A model generated the notes under the pieces. It ran no database searches. It saw nothing but the letters and a program-made list of their open reading frames with translations, and was not told the DNA's origin. Shown piece after piece: positions 9,131-23,889 of a stretch of DNA of 64,000 nucleotides. This DNA is from Cucumis sativus (taxonomy: Eukaryota > Streptophyta > Magnoliopsida > Cucurbitales > Cucurbitaceae): assembly GCF_000004075.3 (NCBI RefSeq), contig NC_026655.2, positions 6,696,001 to 6,760,000 on the forward strand. Reading direction: 5' to 3'. Each line of letters begins with the position of its first letter. The stretch's first letter is position 1. The position numbers were made by a program, and so were the translations under genes.

Positions 9131-12100
9131 ATAACTTTAATAAGTATATGTATTTACTAGTTTATTATATATACTTGTAGTTTATTATAACTCGTACCAG
9201 GTGATTTTTGTTTAGTATTAAAATAAAATTTGTATTCTAATTTTAGTGATGAACTTAGGTCAATTTCCTCATAAATACATCATTATTATTTTCTATATAA
9301 GGTTTCTAACTACTCCTAAACTTGAAAGTGAAGTGTGTTTTCTCATAGATCTAAAATTTCCATTACATACAATATTCATTCTACAACTACATATACTAAA
9401 ATTTTAACTCCCTTATTTTAGTTCAAATTTCATTGAGGGCTATTTAAGAAAAATAAAATTAAGAAGAAATGAAAGATGATAGACGAAATATTTTATTAAA
9501 AAAAAAAAAAGAAGAAGAAGAAGGAGAACAACCTTAAAATGCAAAATGGGAGAAAAGTGAGTTTGTCTTGTGTGGGCTTGGTTAGAGATGAGGTCATAGT
9601 GCAATAGCGGTTGGAGTTGCAAGTGAGCCGACCTTTACTAGGACCCATTGTTTCTTGGCAATCAATTATATTCAGCCCCGAAGACCCGCTCCCCATGGAC
9701 CCTGGACCCCTCCTCCCTTCACTCTCATCTATTTCCTCACCATTCCTTTCCTACCATGTAATCCCCCCGAGCATCCTATGCCCTTCATCTTTATCTATTC
9801 CAAAATCTCATTTTAATCCCTCCATCAAATTCTTTTCTTTCTTTCTATAAAATGGTCCTTACAACCTAACATCAACTTAACTTCCTATGAATTATGTAGT
9901 GGGTCTAGATTCTCTCGTGTAGGGTTTTTGAGTTACCCTGAGAGATTATGTTGATCTCTAATCACACCAGGTCGAGACATGTGAAGGGTGTGCCTAAAAT
10001 TAAGTAACTAGTTGTGAATGGGTTGGAGTTAATTAGGGTAAGGGGTATAAAATTTAGATTATTATACACATTAGATGTGAGTATGTGGGAAAGGGGTGTG
10101 TGTGTGCTTTGTCCGAGTATCCAATAATGTTGGAAAGGTAATCAGAAAAAAAAAAAAAAAGAAAGGGAAAAAAAGGGTCTGATATTGAAGAAAAGAAGTT
10201 GGAATAATTTAGTGGGTAAATTAGAAAAGAGTGGACTCCCACCTTTCCCATTGTCTTTTTCTTAAAAACCAAAAACATAATATCACTTCCCTCATCATAA
10301 TATCACTCATATTACCACAACCCCCTTTCCCTTCTCCTACCTCTACTTTTCTTTTTCTTTCTAATTTCTTCCATCTAAATTATTTCTACAATATTCAATG
10401 TGAACTTATGGTTAACACACGACAGACAGTTAGACAGCTAGTGAATCAGGTAAGATGATCTCTCTATGTTGATTTCTCTATCATTTGAGCTTTCTTGACT
10501 TCTTTAACTGTTGAATTCAATTAAACCTCATTACACTCGCAACGTTTTAAAAGATTGAAAAATTATTTGGATAGAATCTTATTGTTCGACCAATTATACA
10601 AATAAAAAATGAAATTCTAATAGACTCACATACAAGACGTAACAAACATGAAACTCATATATATAATTATAGAACACCCTCCTCAATTAATCCAATTATG
10701 CTCAAGCTCAAATACAACACTTTTGATATCAATATTAATTTAAGCATATCATAATAGGTTCTATTCCTCTTCTATATGGTTGTTGGATCATAACAAACAA
10801 CTTTAAACCTAAACATATATTTGATGTAATTGGCTTGGTAGCTACTGTCCAAAGAAACTCAATAGTAATTACACAATGAAAGAGGTTATAGCAAATCCCT
10901 AGAAGGCATCATTTCCAGAATAACATGAAGCAGTCCTTTTATTTTTCCCTTCAAAAAGCTGACTGTTTTATGTGGGTTATTTCCTAGATTGATTTTTGCT
11001 GTCTTTTATATGATGCTATTTTACTATTATTATTATTTATTTCATTCTTTTTTTAAAAAAAGAAAATAATGGATGGCCAATTATTTGGCAGTAAATATGT
11101 CTCTATCAACACTCCCTCTTTTTTTCTCCTGTAAAATTAATGTTTTGGTTCATAACAAAAGCCTAAAGCCTATGGTCTATGAGGATTTGTCAATTGAGAG
11201 TTACATCATGTGAGATTTTTTGTTTCAAACCTCATTCATTTTTCACAAATCATATTTATTATTTAATTGAAATCTTTCAATTCTTTTATTGGTTTTCAAG
11301 TAAGATAGTGTCAATTTTAAAATTAGAAAAAATTACTCATTGTTAGCAGTATCATGTTTGAAATTGTTCATATAAAATAGTTTCTTTTTTTGGTTAATAG
11401 TTTTTTAGTATTAATGGTTAAGATAAGGATGAGTTTTAATTAAGTTTTAAAATGCTCTTTTTGGTATCTTATTAGATTCATTTTCGTTGGATCGATTTTA
11501 AACTTATGGACCCTACTAATATGAAACAATTTTTAAAAAATATTTATATACCATATGTAACTTAACTTTCAACGTTGTCTCCATCTTTGAAAGTGGCTTA
11601 AAAATATATTCAATATAAAATTAAAAGCTCAAAAAACTCATAAATATAATTTTTTTAAAATTTGTAAATGAAATAGAACTAATTTGTAATTCGTTATCAG
11701 TATTTCTTTATGTAGATAATTGAAGCTGTCATTGTACTGAAAAAAATGTTGATGTAGAGAGGTATATTATTATATTGTTATGGATGATATTAAATAAGAA
11801 TAGATTCATTTATTAATCAATAAAAAATATATATATACATATATATATTGATTTAATTTATAATATAGGATGTTGTGATTCAGAACCACTTGTTTTGAAA
11901 GATATTCCAAAGGCCTTTGTTTGGTATAGTTTTCAAGCATTTTGACGTTTTCAATTATTTGTCTCAATTTAACAAAGCTTTGGAATTTTATGCATTTTTG
12001 CCTTATATATAAACAACTTTTGTTTTATCATTCAACTTTTTTTTTATATATAATTTGATTATTACTTTTAGAAGTACAAGACACCATGAATATTCCATCA

Positions 12101-15100
12101 ACTTTTTCTCTTAATCTAAACATTATATTCTAAATCTACACATAAATGTCATCAAAACCCATGTTTTATCCTTTCCAAATTGTTTGAGAAAAACAGGAAA
12201 GATGAGAAATTTTACATGACCTAATTGTCTGTAGCTTCAAATTAATGAACTAAAAACAAATAGCAAAAGCAAAATTAATTATAGTTTTGCTTTCTTTAGA
12301 TTATGCACACAAGTATGCAGTTATAAAAAAAATGATTAAAACTTTTAATGAAACCAAAAGAATATAAACAATGATTTGGGAAGTTTAGAAATGGATTACA
12401 AGACTAGATGAGCTTGGGGCACATAGGAGAATTTATTTAGGCCATCGAATTAAGTCTAGGGTTCCATTTCTTGGCCAATAATGCATGTCGTTCTCTACCA
12501 ATTTTGACTCTATATTTATTGTAAGACTTAAATTCTAATTAACCGAACCAATAAATAAAGTTAACATTTCGAGTGAAAAAGAAAAGTGAAAAAAGTAAAA
12601 AAAGAAAGGGTAAGGAGGGGTGGGGGGGAGGACATTGCATGCAGAGAGGGCTTTAATTTAACTTTAGGGATTGAAAAGATGTGGCCAATCAAAGCTTCAT
12701 AACACTGCTATCATATCACCTTATTAAATCTCTCCCTCCAAACGTGAATTGCAACAGTTAAAAAGTTCTCTCTTTTTATATTTTTTATATTTTCTTATTA
12801 TTCATTACTTTCACCAACTCAAGTCATCACAAAAAAAAAAAAAAGGTTTTTCAAGTTTATCGAAATGGAAATGATAAACTTGAATCTCTCACTTATTGAT
12901 CGAGGTTGATGGTATACGTTTTTATAACTAATTATTGATGTTATAGATAGATCTAAACTAGATATGATAAAATAACTCCATCAAAACTATAAAACTAAAC
13001 CCTAATTAATTAAGGCCAATTAAGTGCTAGGAGAAGAGGAGTTTTGGTTAAGGTTTAAAGAATGAGAATTACTTGGCTTGTCTAAGGTTAAGCTAACTCT
13101 TCCGACCATTTAATGAATAAGGTATATGCTTCAATGCTTTGGACTAAAAAATAGTGAGAGTTTGGGTCAAGTCCAAACTTACGTCTTGGACAAAGGTGGA
13201 GCCTCCCCATTTGATGAAGAAGCTAGCCAATCTAAATGCATGTCTCGGGATATTTGGCTCTAGAACTAACCAAATAGGACTTGAAAACCCTTATTTAAAC
13301 ACCATAGTTAGATTATAGTTTTATATGTGACAGTTTATTTTTATCCTTAAATCAGTCAGTTCAGATTACAACCAAAAGTCTTTGATTAACTTAGCATCAG
13401 AGGCATTGCAACAAGTATCATATTGTGGGTTTTCCAAATTTTTTTATTTTTTAAAGCTTTTTTCTAAATTACAAATTTATTATTGACTTTATTTAAAGAT
13501 CATATATATATATTTTTTCTAATTCTCAATTTTGACATCAACCTTAGTTCTTTCAATATATATTTTTCTCACATTATGAGATGCCGTGACTAATACTTTC
13601 CATATTTCTTCCCTTTGCTTTCACTTTTCATATTGTTGCTTGAGTGATCTTGATGTTTATTAAGCTTTTTTTGCTTTTGTTTTAAGTCATATCTTTGTTA
13701 TTTTTTTTAAAAAAGTGTACAACGTATCTTTGTCTTTTTTTTTTTTTTGTATTCGCTAGTTTAAACTTTAAAGTAAATTGATATGATTAAATTAATCGTT
13801 TGATCCAAACACTAACACTCAATTTTCAACATTATGGGTACCGTTACATCTACCCATTTCATTTGAGAACTTATGGTTAAAAAATTATAAATTGATGATG
13901 AATATAATATGTTATAAGGACCATATTTTAAACACAGAATTCCATATAAGATTTGCAAAATCTTTCGTAGGTTTTGTAGTTTATGATAGCAATTTGGAAG
14001 AGACAGATATTCAATTTAGTTTTAATGGGTTTATGAACAAGAAAACAGTGTTCTTTAGATTGGTGTCGGCCATTAATAATAATCCTATTTGATTAAAGGA
14101 CTAATATTATCACAAGTTGTCTCACAGCTTCAGAATTTAAGCAATCAATAGCAATAATATTGAACACCCAATTGTACAACTTTGCACAATCATTTTCTTT
14201 CAATTGCAATGTTTGCAATTGGCTAAAATAGCTTGTAATTCTGCCACTTGTTTGATTTGATGCTTAATAAAGCTTGGGCACAACACACAACTTGTTATGT
14301 TCATTTCATTATATGATTCCTTTCTTTTCATACTTAAAATTATATATATTATAAAGAAACCAACTTTTTCTATTAAAATAAAGTAACTTCCTATTGGGAG
14401 AGATGTATATGCATATACCTAACTCTACCTCCTCAATCCAAATAGGAGAACCAACTAAAAATTATATGGACAAAATCTAACTAAATTAAAGCAATAAACT
14501 ATACAACTATATGATTTTCTTTAAAAAAAAAACGTCATATGCAAAATTTATACATTAAAAAGTTGAAAGTCCATAGATATTTTTCAAATTTCTTAAAATG
14601 CTATTGAAATCTCAAACGATACTTTTGAAATCTCAACCATACATTGAGATATATATAAGACACTTAGATACTACATGTGTAAGCTAAATTTTATATAGGC
14701 AATATATAGTTATAGGTTTTTCATAATTTAGAAATATTTAAGATTTTATTTAATTTTGTTGTTTGTTTTAAAAGTAAAAGGGAATAATAAAGCCACACTA
14801 ACATAGAGAAGAGAGTAATTAAAGAGTGTAGAGAGGAGAAGTGGCAGAGTGTGATGATACATTGTGGGGTTATTTGAAAGAAGTGAAAGGAGCTTTTCTT
14901 GATGACCGAATGTTTGTTTTTCTTTTCTTTTCTTTCCTTTCCTTTTGACCCCTTCAATATACCATTATTTTTATTCTCATTCATTATTGCCACTTCCATT
15001 TTCAAAAAGCAGTGTTCAATATTTTCCCCTTAAATTATTCAATATTCCTTTCCCCAAAACTTTAATTCATCAAAATCAAATCTGTAATCACCTTCCATCA

Positions 15101-15529
15101 ACTACTACTCGTATATTATATTTTATCTTCAATTTATTTACCTTTCAAGCATAAAACTCAAAGCTCAGTTGAAATCATACACTACGTTGGAGACCGTGAA
15201 GGGAAAAAATAAACTCTTGAGCTCCAAGTTGAGTACCCAAGCATTGTAAACCTTATACATAATAACCCTATAAAGGGTGTCAAAGAAAAGGCCTTTCAGA
15301 AAACCTAAAATGGGTAATCCATGTACAAATTTTCACACCCATACAACTTTATTTTATCGAGTTTAAAATGAAATTTTAAGTGGTTAAAAACTGTTTTAGG
15401 TCAAAGACAATATAAGAGAGTTTTCGTTTTCGTTTTCGAAAATCAACTTTTGGATGACGTGTGCTGATATGCTGCTGCCTTGTTTGTGAAGTTTAGGGGA
15501 AGTACAAAATGGTTATGGATGGATGGACA

Positions 15530-15635
15530 CTGATGGGCCGTCGTGGTCTGAATGTGATCCTGCCTTTTGTAGGATTTCAAACTGGGCCTTGCAAGCGCAC
15601 TTCCTTCGTTTAATATAGATTGTGTTGGGCCATGT
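15530..15635 (+). promoter_or_regulatory. Cluster of three site II (TGGGCC) motifs
   Basis: TGGGCC occurs at 15534-15539, 15583-15588 and 15626-15631, all in the same orientation, within an island richer in GC than its surroundings. Such clusters are typical of promoters of ribosomal, mitochondrial and snoRNA genes. I find no convincing coding or RNA gene beside it on either strand. Confidence 0.35.
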
Positions 15636-18600
15636 GATTTCAATTCAAATGTAGCCATATATGATCTCCAACTCCAATCAGAAATCTTAACTTTCGACCG
15701 TAGTGATCAAGGCATTGGTGTCTTAATTAGCTGCTAGTTATTAGGTTTACTTTTGGTTTTCAAATATTTGTTTAAATAAGTGACCATCCTTTTTTTCTCT
15801 TCTTTATCTCATGTTTTTCATAAAAATAAAAGTCAGCAAATTGATACTACGAGAGAATTAAAACAAACAGGCTTGATATTATAGAAACCAGAAGAATGTA
15901 TTTTGAATGCAAAACCAAAACAAACCAAACAGAAAATAATATCAACTTAATTAGTATTTAAACCTAACAAGCGTTTGGATGGAAGGAATTGATATGGAAA
16001 TAAGGGTGGCAATGGACAATTGTTCGATACAAGGTTTTACAGTTTAAGCATGAAAATAAGGTATTCTAATGCATCATTTACGCCAATAAACTATACCAGT
16101 CCAAAACGACGAGCGTTTTCTTCGTGTCCACAACTCATTTTTTAATTTTTAAACCATTTTTTTATTTTTTTACTTTACATATTATTACAACCGATTACTT
16201 TAAATTAACTACATGAAAATTAAATTTGTCGTTTATAAAATTTAGTTAATGTATGAATTTAACCACTCCAAATAAGTTTACATATTTGTGCAAATGGACA
16301 CACAACTACTTTTTATTTTTATTTAATATACTATTGTATATAAACAATATATACTCATACTTGTAATTAATAATTACTCAGCTCAGGATTACTTGTAATT
16401 AATAATTTAACTAATATTATTATTAAATCGTTAAATAATTAATTTTTCTCAAAGTTTTTAAATTGGGTTTATTGTTTATCAATTAATAGGTATTAACTCA
16501 CCTCAATCTTATAAATCCAAACCAGCTTGAAATGATTAGTGGTAACTTCTCCTTAATTTAACGACATAATCGTAGAAATTAAAAGCTACTAATTAAAGAA
16601 AGAAGCTGATTAAAAAAAATTAGTGAGTTTTTAGTTTTGGTATGGGTCACGAGAATTCGATTAAATTCAACTACGTCATGTTATTAATTAATGAGTAAAT
16701 AAATGTAAAAGGAATAAGAAAATAAGTGGCCAGGCTGGAAAAGGAAAATAAAGGATGCAGCCACGTGTCAAATTAGGTGAGTGTTGTTTGGTTAATTAAT
16801 ATGAATCCGAAAATGTTACATGGTGGGACCCACAGTGGTGGTAGTCAAAGTCAAATATACCCTTCTCCCTTTCCCTTTTCACATTTCCAATTTTCAAAAG
16901 ATGCTTTCTCTTTCTACCCTTTTCACACTCTTCCCTTCCCTTCCCTTCTCCTTTCTTTACTCAACTTTTCCACTTCTTCTTCTTTTCTTCTCCCTCTTTT
17001 TAAATTAATATTTTGCTTACTATTTTCTTCCAAATTAACCATAAACGTCAATACTTTATTAAACATTAATCATGTTTCTATTCTAACTTTTACAAACTTA
17101 TTTCATTCAACTATTTCACTCCATCACTACACCTTTGAAACATATAATATGACCTAAACAAGTGGACACACACATATATATATCGTATTTATACATACTT
17201 GTATATAAACTTTATGAGTGTGTTTTGAGAGTTTTTATTTATTCTAATCTTTACTTTTGGTAGAAAGGATGGTGGATTGATAATAGATTGTAATGCATGA
17301 TTTAATTGATTTATTTATGCTACTTTAAATTAAAGGTGTTATTTATTTATTATATGTCAATTGGCAATTAGATTTTGTAAATGCTTATATTAATTAATAT
17401 ATAAGAATTTGATAGAATAAGTCTCTAAGAGAAGACAATTAGATTAAATAAGTATATAACATATAACATGTGACAAACATTTGATTCAGCCTGTATTAGA
17501 AGGTTATCTTTGAAATAGCCTCATTTTTGTGTGCTCATCCCTATTGCACAATTGTTTAATAGCTTTAGTTTGTAAATATCTCTTAATTAAATATTAAAAA
17601 TGTTGTCAATTAAACTTGGATTTAAATTTTATTATATATTATAAAACCATAGAATAATACACATTAAACAAAAATATTGGAGGCCTAAATTTTCTATCTC
17701 TAAGCTCTAATTTAGGAGGTTAGGTTTAATGGAAAGTGTAATAGATAAACATAGGTTATAAATTATAATATACGATTGAAATATTAATTATATTTCTGTA
17801 ATCCTCCATGGGAATTAAATATCAAAATATTTTCATTAAAATAATAGATTTGTAGATTAAGTCCCAAAAGGATGTCAATCCATTATATAATGTTTATAGT
17901 AAGCTTGCTATTGGTATTTTTTTATGTCCATACTTCATTTCAACGTTAATGAGAATAATACGTTTTTCTATTATAAGAATAATTATTTCTTATTATCTTA
18001 CCAATATATTTATATAATAAAATATATTTCGGATTAAGTATATTAATCTTTTATCACATATTTAACATATAATTTGTTGCAATTTTATCATAACTTTGGA
18101 AGTGGCGTTTCTTGGATTTTTTATTTTTATTTTTTAATTTATGTCTACCATGTTTATGAATATTTATTATATCACTAGTCTATGGTTATTCATGTTTTAG
18201 AGTTCTATGATACAACTTTTTATCTAGGTTAATATGATAGATTTAAATTAAAAGCTAAAATATATGTTGAACATTTTAAAATCACATGTAGTAGGAAAAA
18301 TAAAAATTGAAAACTTAAAAGCTTGTATTAAATTCTAAACCATATTAGACATAAAATCTAATAATAATAATAATCTAATCCTGTAATTTAAAAGTCTATT
18401 TATTTATACTTATCTAGGTTATCATTGATGTAATCTCGATTTAAGAACTTTATAGTATAAATTTAAATTAATTAAATTATGTTTGACTTGATATTAATAC
18501 AACTATAAGGTTTTTAATCTTATAATTTGGTCTAAATTAGGGTGGCATAGATACATGACCTTCTTCAAGACAGATTCTTACGAGACTTTTAGGTATATAT

Positions 18601-18743
18601 GTATTCTTTCTTTTTAAATATATTTTATTGGCCACCTAATTTTCTACCTGCGCCACGTAAGACCCCGTCGCGTCCACCGTGGCTCTTTCTCCGACGCGGT
18701 CTCTTTCCGTCCTTTCCCTTCCCCTTCCCCTTCCTTCTCTCTC

Positions 18744-18751
18744 TATTTAAA
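18744..18751 (+). promoter_or_regulatory. TATA box of the MGNCC protein gene
   Basis: TATTTAAA lies 97 bp before the ATG at 18841, after a GC-richer segment (18650-18720) and a CT-rich tract, as in many plant core promoters. Confidence 0.5.
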
Positions 18752-18840
18752 CAAAAAATTTCCCCTAATTCCTAAATCCCAAAATCGAAATCATTTCGTA
18801 AACTCTCAAAAGAAGAAAAAGCAAGAAAGAAATCACAGTA

Positions 18841-19197
18841 ATGGGCAACTGTTGCCGAAGCCAATCCTCTACGATGGTCTTCGCCGGTGATGATTGGGGC
18901 TCCTTCAGTTCCAAGCACGGGCGTGGTTGCGGCAGAAACGTTTCCGCTGCAACCTCCGGCGGCGATCCAGAGAAACATAGATTACTTGGAGAGAAGGAAG
19001 CGGGGTCGTGTTCGCAGCCGCTAGTGAAAATCAAGATGACGAAGAGAGAGCTTGAGGTTCTGGTGAAGAAGCTGGAGATGCAAGGATTGAGTCTAGAACA
19101 AGTTATTGGGCGGATGATGAAGGGTGAAGAAGAATTTGAAATCGAGCATCATCGATCATGGAGGCCTTCTCTTCAAAGCATTCCAGAGGATTACTGA
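18841..19197 (+). CDS. Small plant protein with N-terminal myristoylation motif MGNCC
   Basis: A single exon of 118 residues. It begins MGNCCRS: glycine 2 fits N-myristoylation and cysteines 4 and 5 fit palmitoylation, so attachment to the plasma membrane is inferred. A low-complexity Gly/Ser-rich middle is followed by KIKMTKRELEVLVKKLEMQG (residues about 62-81), a short helix, and the C-terminal motif RSWRPSLQSIPED. The MTK-REL helix and the RSWRP-LQSIPE tail recur together in a family of small uncharacterised plant proteins, some related to PADRE/DUF4228. No biochemical function is known to me. A TATA box lies 97 bp upstream, and the start is the first ATG after it. GC content is well above the neighbouring DNA. 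Confidence 0.8.
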   Translation: MGNCCRSQSSTMVFAGDDWGSFSSKHGRGCGRNVSAATSGGDPEKHRLLGEKEAGSCSQPLVKIKMTKRELEVLVKKLEMQGLSLEQVIGRMMKGEEEFEIEHHRSWRPSLQSIPEDY

Positions 19198-19788
19198 ATT
19201 GTGTGTAAAAAGAATCTATAGGGAAAGGAAATTTGTTGATTGGTTTTGTACAAAATTTGATCCCGCGTTGTTAGTTATATTGAGATTTGTTTTGGTTGTA
19301 TATGAAAATTGGTTGCCGTATATTGTAAATTTTAGCGCAGATTTGCATTTATTGGAAGGTGGAGAATCATGTGAAGAAAGATTAAAGATGAATTTCAGAT
19401 TTCTTTTCTTCTCTTTTCTTATTAGTCAACTTGCATAAATATATATGTTGATATTAAATCGATAAAATCACATACTACAAAATTCTATTTATTACTACAT
19501 GAAAGAAGAAATTGTATCCTACTGTGGGCTTTGGTGGAAGAAGACATAGGGATGGAATTATAAAACTTTAATATTTGAATGATCCAGTCAGCCAACATTT
19601 TATCTTTTAGGTCTTAATTAAGTTTAGTTTATCACATAGTTTGTGGATTAAATTAATAAGCAGTTATACATATTTGATTGGATTGGATTCATAGTTTTGT
19701 ATTTCTTAATGCAACAAAAATATATGTGAATTTTAAACATTTCAATTAGGTTATGCACTAAAAGGTTGAAGTTTGATCCATTGCTCAT

Positions 19789-19867
19789 AAAGAAGTAATG
19801 AGATAAGATATGTTGAATCTTTGGTTGGTATAAAAGAAGTAATGAGATAAGATATGTTGAATCTTTG
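19789..19867. repeat. Direct repeat, two copies of about 35 bp
   Basis: The 35-bp word beginning AAAGAAGTAATGAGATAAGA occurs at 19789-19823 and again at 19833-19867, apparently without mismatch, separated by 9 bases. The perfect match points to a recent local duplication. Confidence 0.85.
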
Positions 19868-20113
19868 TTAGCATAAATAGAAAAAATGGTATTGATTTAA
19901 AGGTTAGTAATAAATGTATAACTTTTTATTGGAAAGGTATTAAACATTTAAAATGTTATCACATAAATTGTTCGCTATAGGGCTCAGAATCAGAATAAAT
20001 GAATTATTTAATTTCAATTTGAGATTTATTTAATTTTTTTATTCTATGAAAAAATATCAACTTTGAATGGTACTTTAAGATTAGTCTTTACCAATTTTAT
20101 GGTGATGTTTACT

Positions 20114-20118
<5 letters not shown>

Positions 20119-20173
<55 letters not shown>
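20119..20173. repeat. TA dinucleotide microsatellite
   Basis: About 27 uninterrupted TA units. Length polymorphism between individuals is expected. Confidence 0.95.
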
Positions 20174-20177
<4 letters not shown>

Positions 20178-23100
20178 CATATTTTTCTAGGAATACTAGA
20201 CTTCATTTATTTCATAAATTTTACTATTTTCAACAATAACATTATCTTTAAGTTTACACAAAGTTTTAAAATGACATTTGCACCCTTGATTTTAGGACCC
20301 TATTCTCTCCAATTATTGTTTCCATACACACTTTCCATCTAGTAGAGTATACTTAACACTTCTTCTATTCATATAATTTAAAATACAACAAATAATTGAA
20401 ACACAGCTCATTTAGTCCTTAATTATGTGAGGTTTAGAATAATCATCACATCTTCTTTCATTTTTGGGAGTTTGGTACGATTATCACACGTCAATGTTGA
20501 TGTCGATATCCATATCGAAATTTCAAGAATATATCAAGGAATATTTCGATAAAACATCAATATCGACATATATTTCCAAAAGTAACAAAATTTATTTAAA
20601 TTAATATATAGCTTGTTTTTACTATCGAACTAAGTTTTGAATTTGAATGTACTTGTTTCTATTTCTATTTCTATTATACTAAATAGAGATGACATATTGT
20701 TTTTTTATAAAAGTATTTGTAAAAGACGTTAAAATTATTAATTTCAGGGTTTACAGATATATCTATGGATATTCTTTTTTTTGTTATATAAAAATTATAT
20801 TTTAATTTCTTGATATAGATTACAATTTCACAAGAGATTTCATTTTCTTTAATTGTTGTATTTTTATATAATGTAAATGGAGTGTATCACAAGGTTCCTT
20901 TTTGTAAATTGTATTATTAATGTTATAAGTATTTTAAATATAGATTATAAAAAGCTAGACTCTCTATATAAAATTTGACACATTGCAAATCCGTGGTAAA
21001 ATTAACTAAGCTATGAAAAAAAAAAAAAAAAGCTTTTCAAATTGCAAAACACCAAATTAAATTTAATTTGGTCTAACTTAATTGATTGGTTCAAGCATAT
21101 TTTGTAAATCAAAATATTCGATTTTTGAAATTTGTCCCTACTTATTCTCACTTTGTTGAACCCAAAAAGATAAATAGAAACTTACTTTTATAACAATTTT
21201 AGATATACAAACCACAAAAAATGTTTGTAATGATTTGTCCATCTTTTTGACTAAATTACACAAAATACAAAAGAAAATATAGAAAAACAATTAAATTGTT
21301 TAAAAAATAGCGTAATAGTTTTTATTCAAAATTGTCTATAAGAATATGTTAGAACAAAAAAGTATTTTCGAAAATTTGATAATAAAAGGTAGAATTGATT
21401 TATTGATTGGTTTGAATAGAAGGTAGAGTGTGTAATTAAGGAGTGAAGGATTGGATTGGTGAATTGCCAAAAATAATGAAGGGTTTTTACACGCTTATGT
21501 ACAATAAAATTGAATGCCATTGTCACCTATGCTTCTCTTTCTAAATTCACAAACCTACAATCATAGACACCATTTCCATTTCAGATGAAATAAATAAATA
21601 ATACCCCATTCATTCAAACTTCTCACTCTTCAAAATAAATGTTCTTTCAATTTTTCACAAAACTCACTCACCTTCTTTTTTAAATGCACAAACAACCATT
21701 CAATTCTTACTTATTGTATATATAAACTTCAGGTAATTAATTATTTAAATAAACTTTTTATTTATTTCAATAACCAAGAAGACAAATAAAATTTTATTAT
21801 TGTTTGTATTTTAAGTTCATGTGAAGATTTAAGCTCGAAATCTTTTCTTTATAGATGCGTACATGTAGAAGTGGAATGATCTCGTGTCAATGAATGTGGA
21901 AGGATAGTGGTGCAGTAGCTAAATTATATATTTAAGACAAAGACTTTCTTTTCTTTTGCAATTAACCAATCATATCAAATAAATGAAGCTTGGCTTGAAG
22001 TTGAACCATGACCTTTTCTTTTTCCTTTTCATTTATTTTTTATTGGCTTTCCACAACTTTAAATATGAAAAATTGGATTATTGGATGAGTGGTTTTCTTT
22101 GTGTGTTTTATTCTTATTATTTATATTTATAATATTTTTTATTAATATTTATCATGGATAGTATCATTAATTAAGTCATATTTAAAAATGTTCCAATTTT
22201 AGAACAAGTAAAAATTTTAAATTCATTTTTAATAATGATAAAAATAGTATAATTTTTAATTAGTGAATAGAGAGTCAAAAAGTTTCTTTTGAAAAACCTA
22301 ATTTTTATTTAAATTTTGGATTAAAAACTTTTTAAAATATACTTTAAAACTAGTTTGAGTGGATATCAACGTCTCTAATTTTTTTTCTATATGACTTTGT
22401 TTTTTAATTCAACGCTTACAATTATATTACACTAAAAAGTGACTATTAAGTAAAAATAAAAACAAAATTTAAATATAAAATCTTACCGGAACTAAACTCA
22501 AACAAAATGAATCTCAAATGGGAACAATCAATCTAGTGCAAGTATCGATTTGCACGTTAAATCGTAAAATCTGCATTAATTTAAATTATAGACTAATAAT
22601 TGTATCAATTTAACACTAAATTTTTCTAAATGAATCAAATTGAACCATAAATACAGTAATTTAAACTCTCAAATTTTATGAGTGTATCCAAATAAACATA
22701 ATTGATGACTTAAATTGACACAATTGTTATTTACAAATTTAAATGGATACAACTCTCAAAATTCAGGATTTAAATTGATATAATTATTTGTTTAAGGTTT
22801 GAATGAACTTAACTATTATAATTCAGGGTGTAAATTGATATTTTGTTGTGAAATAATAATATTTGGAAACTGTAAAATTAATCCAAACGTTTAGAGATAT
22901 TTTTCCTTAAGAATTATATGAGATTATTTATAAAAAAACAAATATATAGAAAGTGCGGTAAAAATGAGACACAATTGGAACACAAAAATCGAGAAAAAAG
23001 ATAATATATAAAAATAAAGAAATAAAATATCTAACTAATTCGAAAAGTTTACGAATGTGTATCACTCTATCAAAATCCATAAAATGATACTATTCATCGA

Positions 23101-23424
23101 TAATTTGACAAGTAAAGATTGATTATGTTGTGACATTGTATGGGATAAGAGTTGGATGAGAAAGAGAAAGAGAGCCAGAAATGACGATATAAACACTAAA
23201 GTTAAGAATGAACATCTATTTATCTAATATTTGTAATAGGAAGATTATTGAAGAATATATGTGGTGAGGTAATTGAATGGATGAAAAACCAACCGGGTTG
23301 GGAACCGGGAAAGTTTATGAACCGAAAGTGGCACGCTTGAAATATGTGAGGCGTGAGAGAGAGAGAGAGAGGAGAGGAGTGGAGTGGAGGAGTTACTCCT
23401 CACACTTATAACGCGTGCGAACTA

Positions 23425-23452
23425 AATAATAATAATAATAATAATAATAATA
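23425..23452. repeat. AAT trinucleotide microsatellite
   Basis: About nine ATA/AAT units, in the upstream region of the GPI-anchored protein gene. Confidence 0.9.
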
Positions 23453-23889
23453 AGAGTAAATTAAAAGAAAAAATGTTGGAGGAAGAGGAAGGTTAGGAAA
23501 AAGCAGCTGCTGCCATTAATGCAATTTGGTTCTTCTTCTTCCATCTCTAAAACTTTTTTCCTTCTCTTCTTCTTCTTGCAGATCTGTCCGTCTGTGGGTC
23601 CATTCAGACAGCTATTACTTGAGAGCTGCTTTCGTCCCCACACACTTTCAAGCTCATTCATGGCTTCTCTACTCTCCACCCTTTTCTCTCTCTCTCTCTC
23701 TATCTCCCCATCTTCTCAATTCCTTCACTCACTCAACCACTACCATTCCTCTAATCCCATTTTTGATGCTTCTTAACCCCTTTCCCCTCTTTTTCCCTCT
23801 TATCCTCTTCATACCCACTTCCAATTTCTCTTCCTCTTCTCTACCTTCTTCTTTCCAACTCTTAAAAACTCGGAATTCAACATTTTCAA

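Larger units (their letters stand above)
7202..18640. other. Gene-poor region with scattered promoter-like islands
   Basis: More than 11 kb without a protein gene that I recognise. Mostly AT-rich DNA is interrupted by islands of different composition near 7.6-7.9, 8.5-9.1, 9.6-9.85, 10.1-10.4, 12.6-12.75, 14.9-15.2, 15.5-15.65 and 16.75-17.15 kb. Many are pyrimidine-rich on the plus strand, and some carry G-box or site II motifs. They may be promoters of non-coding RNAs, distal regulatory elements or gene remnants. No transposon coding sequence is visible. Confidence 0.5.
19440..23400. other. AT-rich intergenic DNA with repeats
   Basis: No coding sequence is recognised. It holds a 35-bp direct repeat (19789-19867), a long TA microsatellite (20119-20173), and a segment of repeated ATATCGA-type words near 20495-20575 that looks like part of a dispersed repeat. 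A GA-rich run near 23356-23375 belongs to the upstream region of the next gene. Confidence 0.55.

Noticed and set aside
7202-18640. Microglia of known plant microRNA sequences searched by eye
   Set aside because: None of the common conserved plant microRNAs was recognised on either strand; this was a visual check only.
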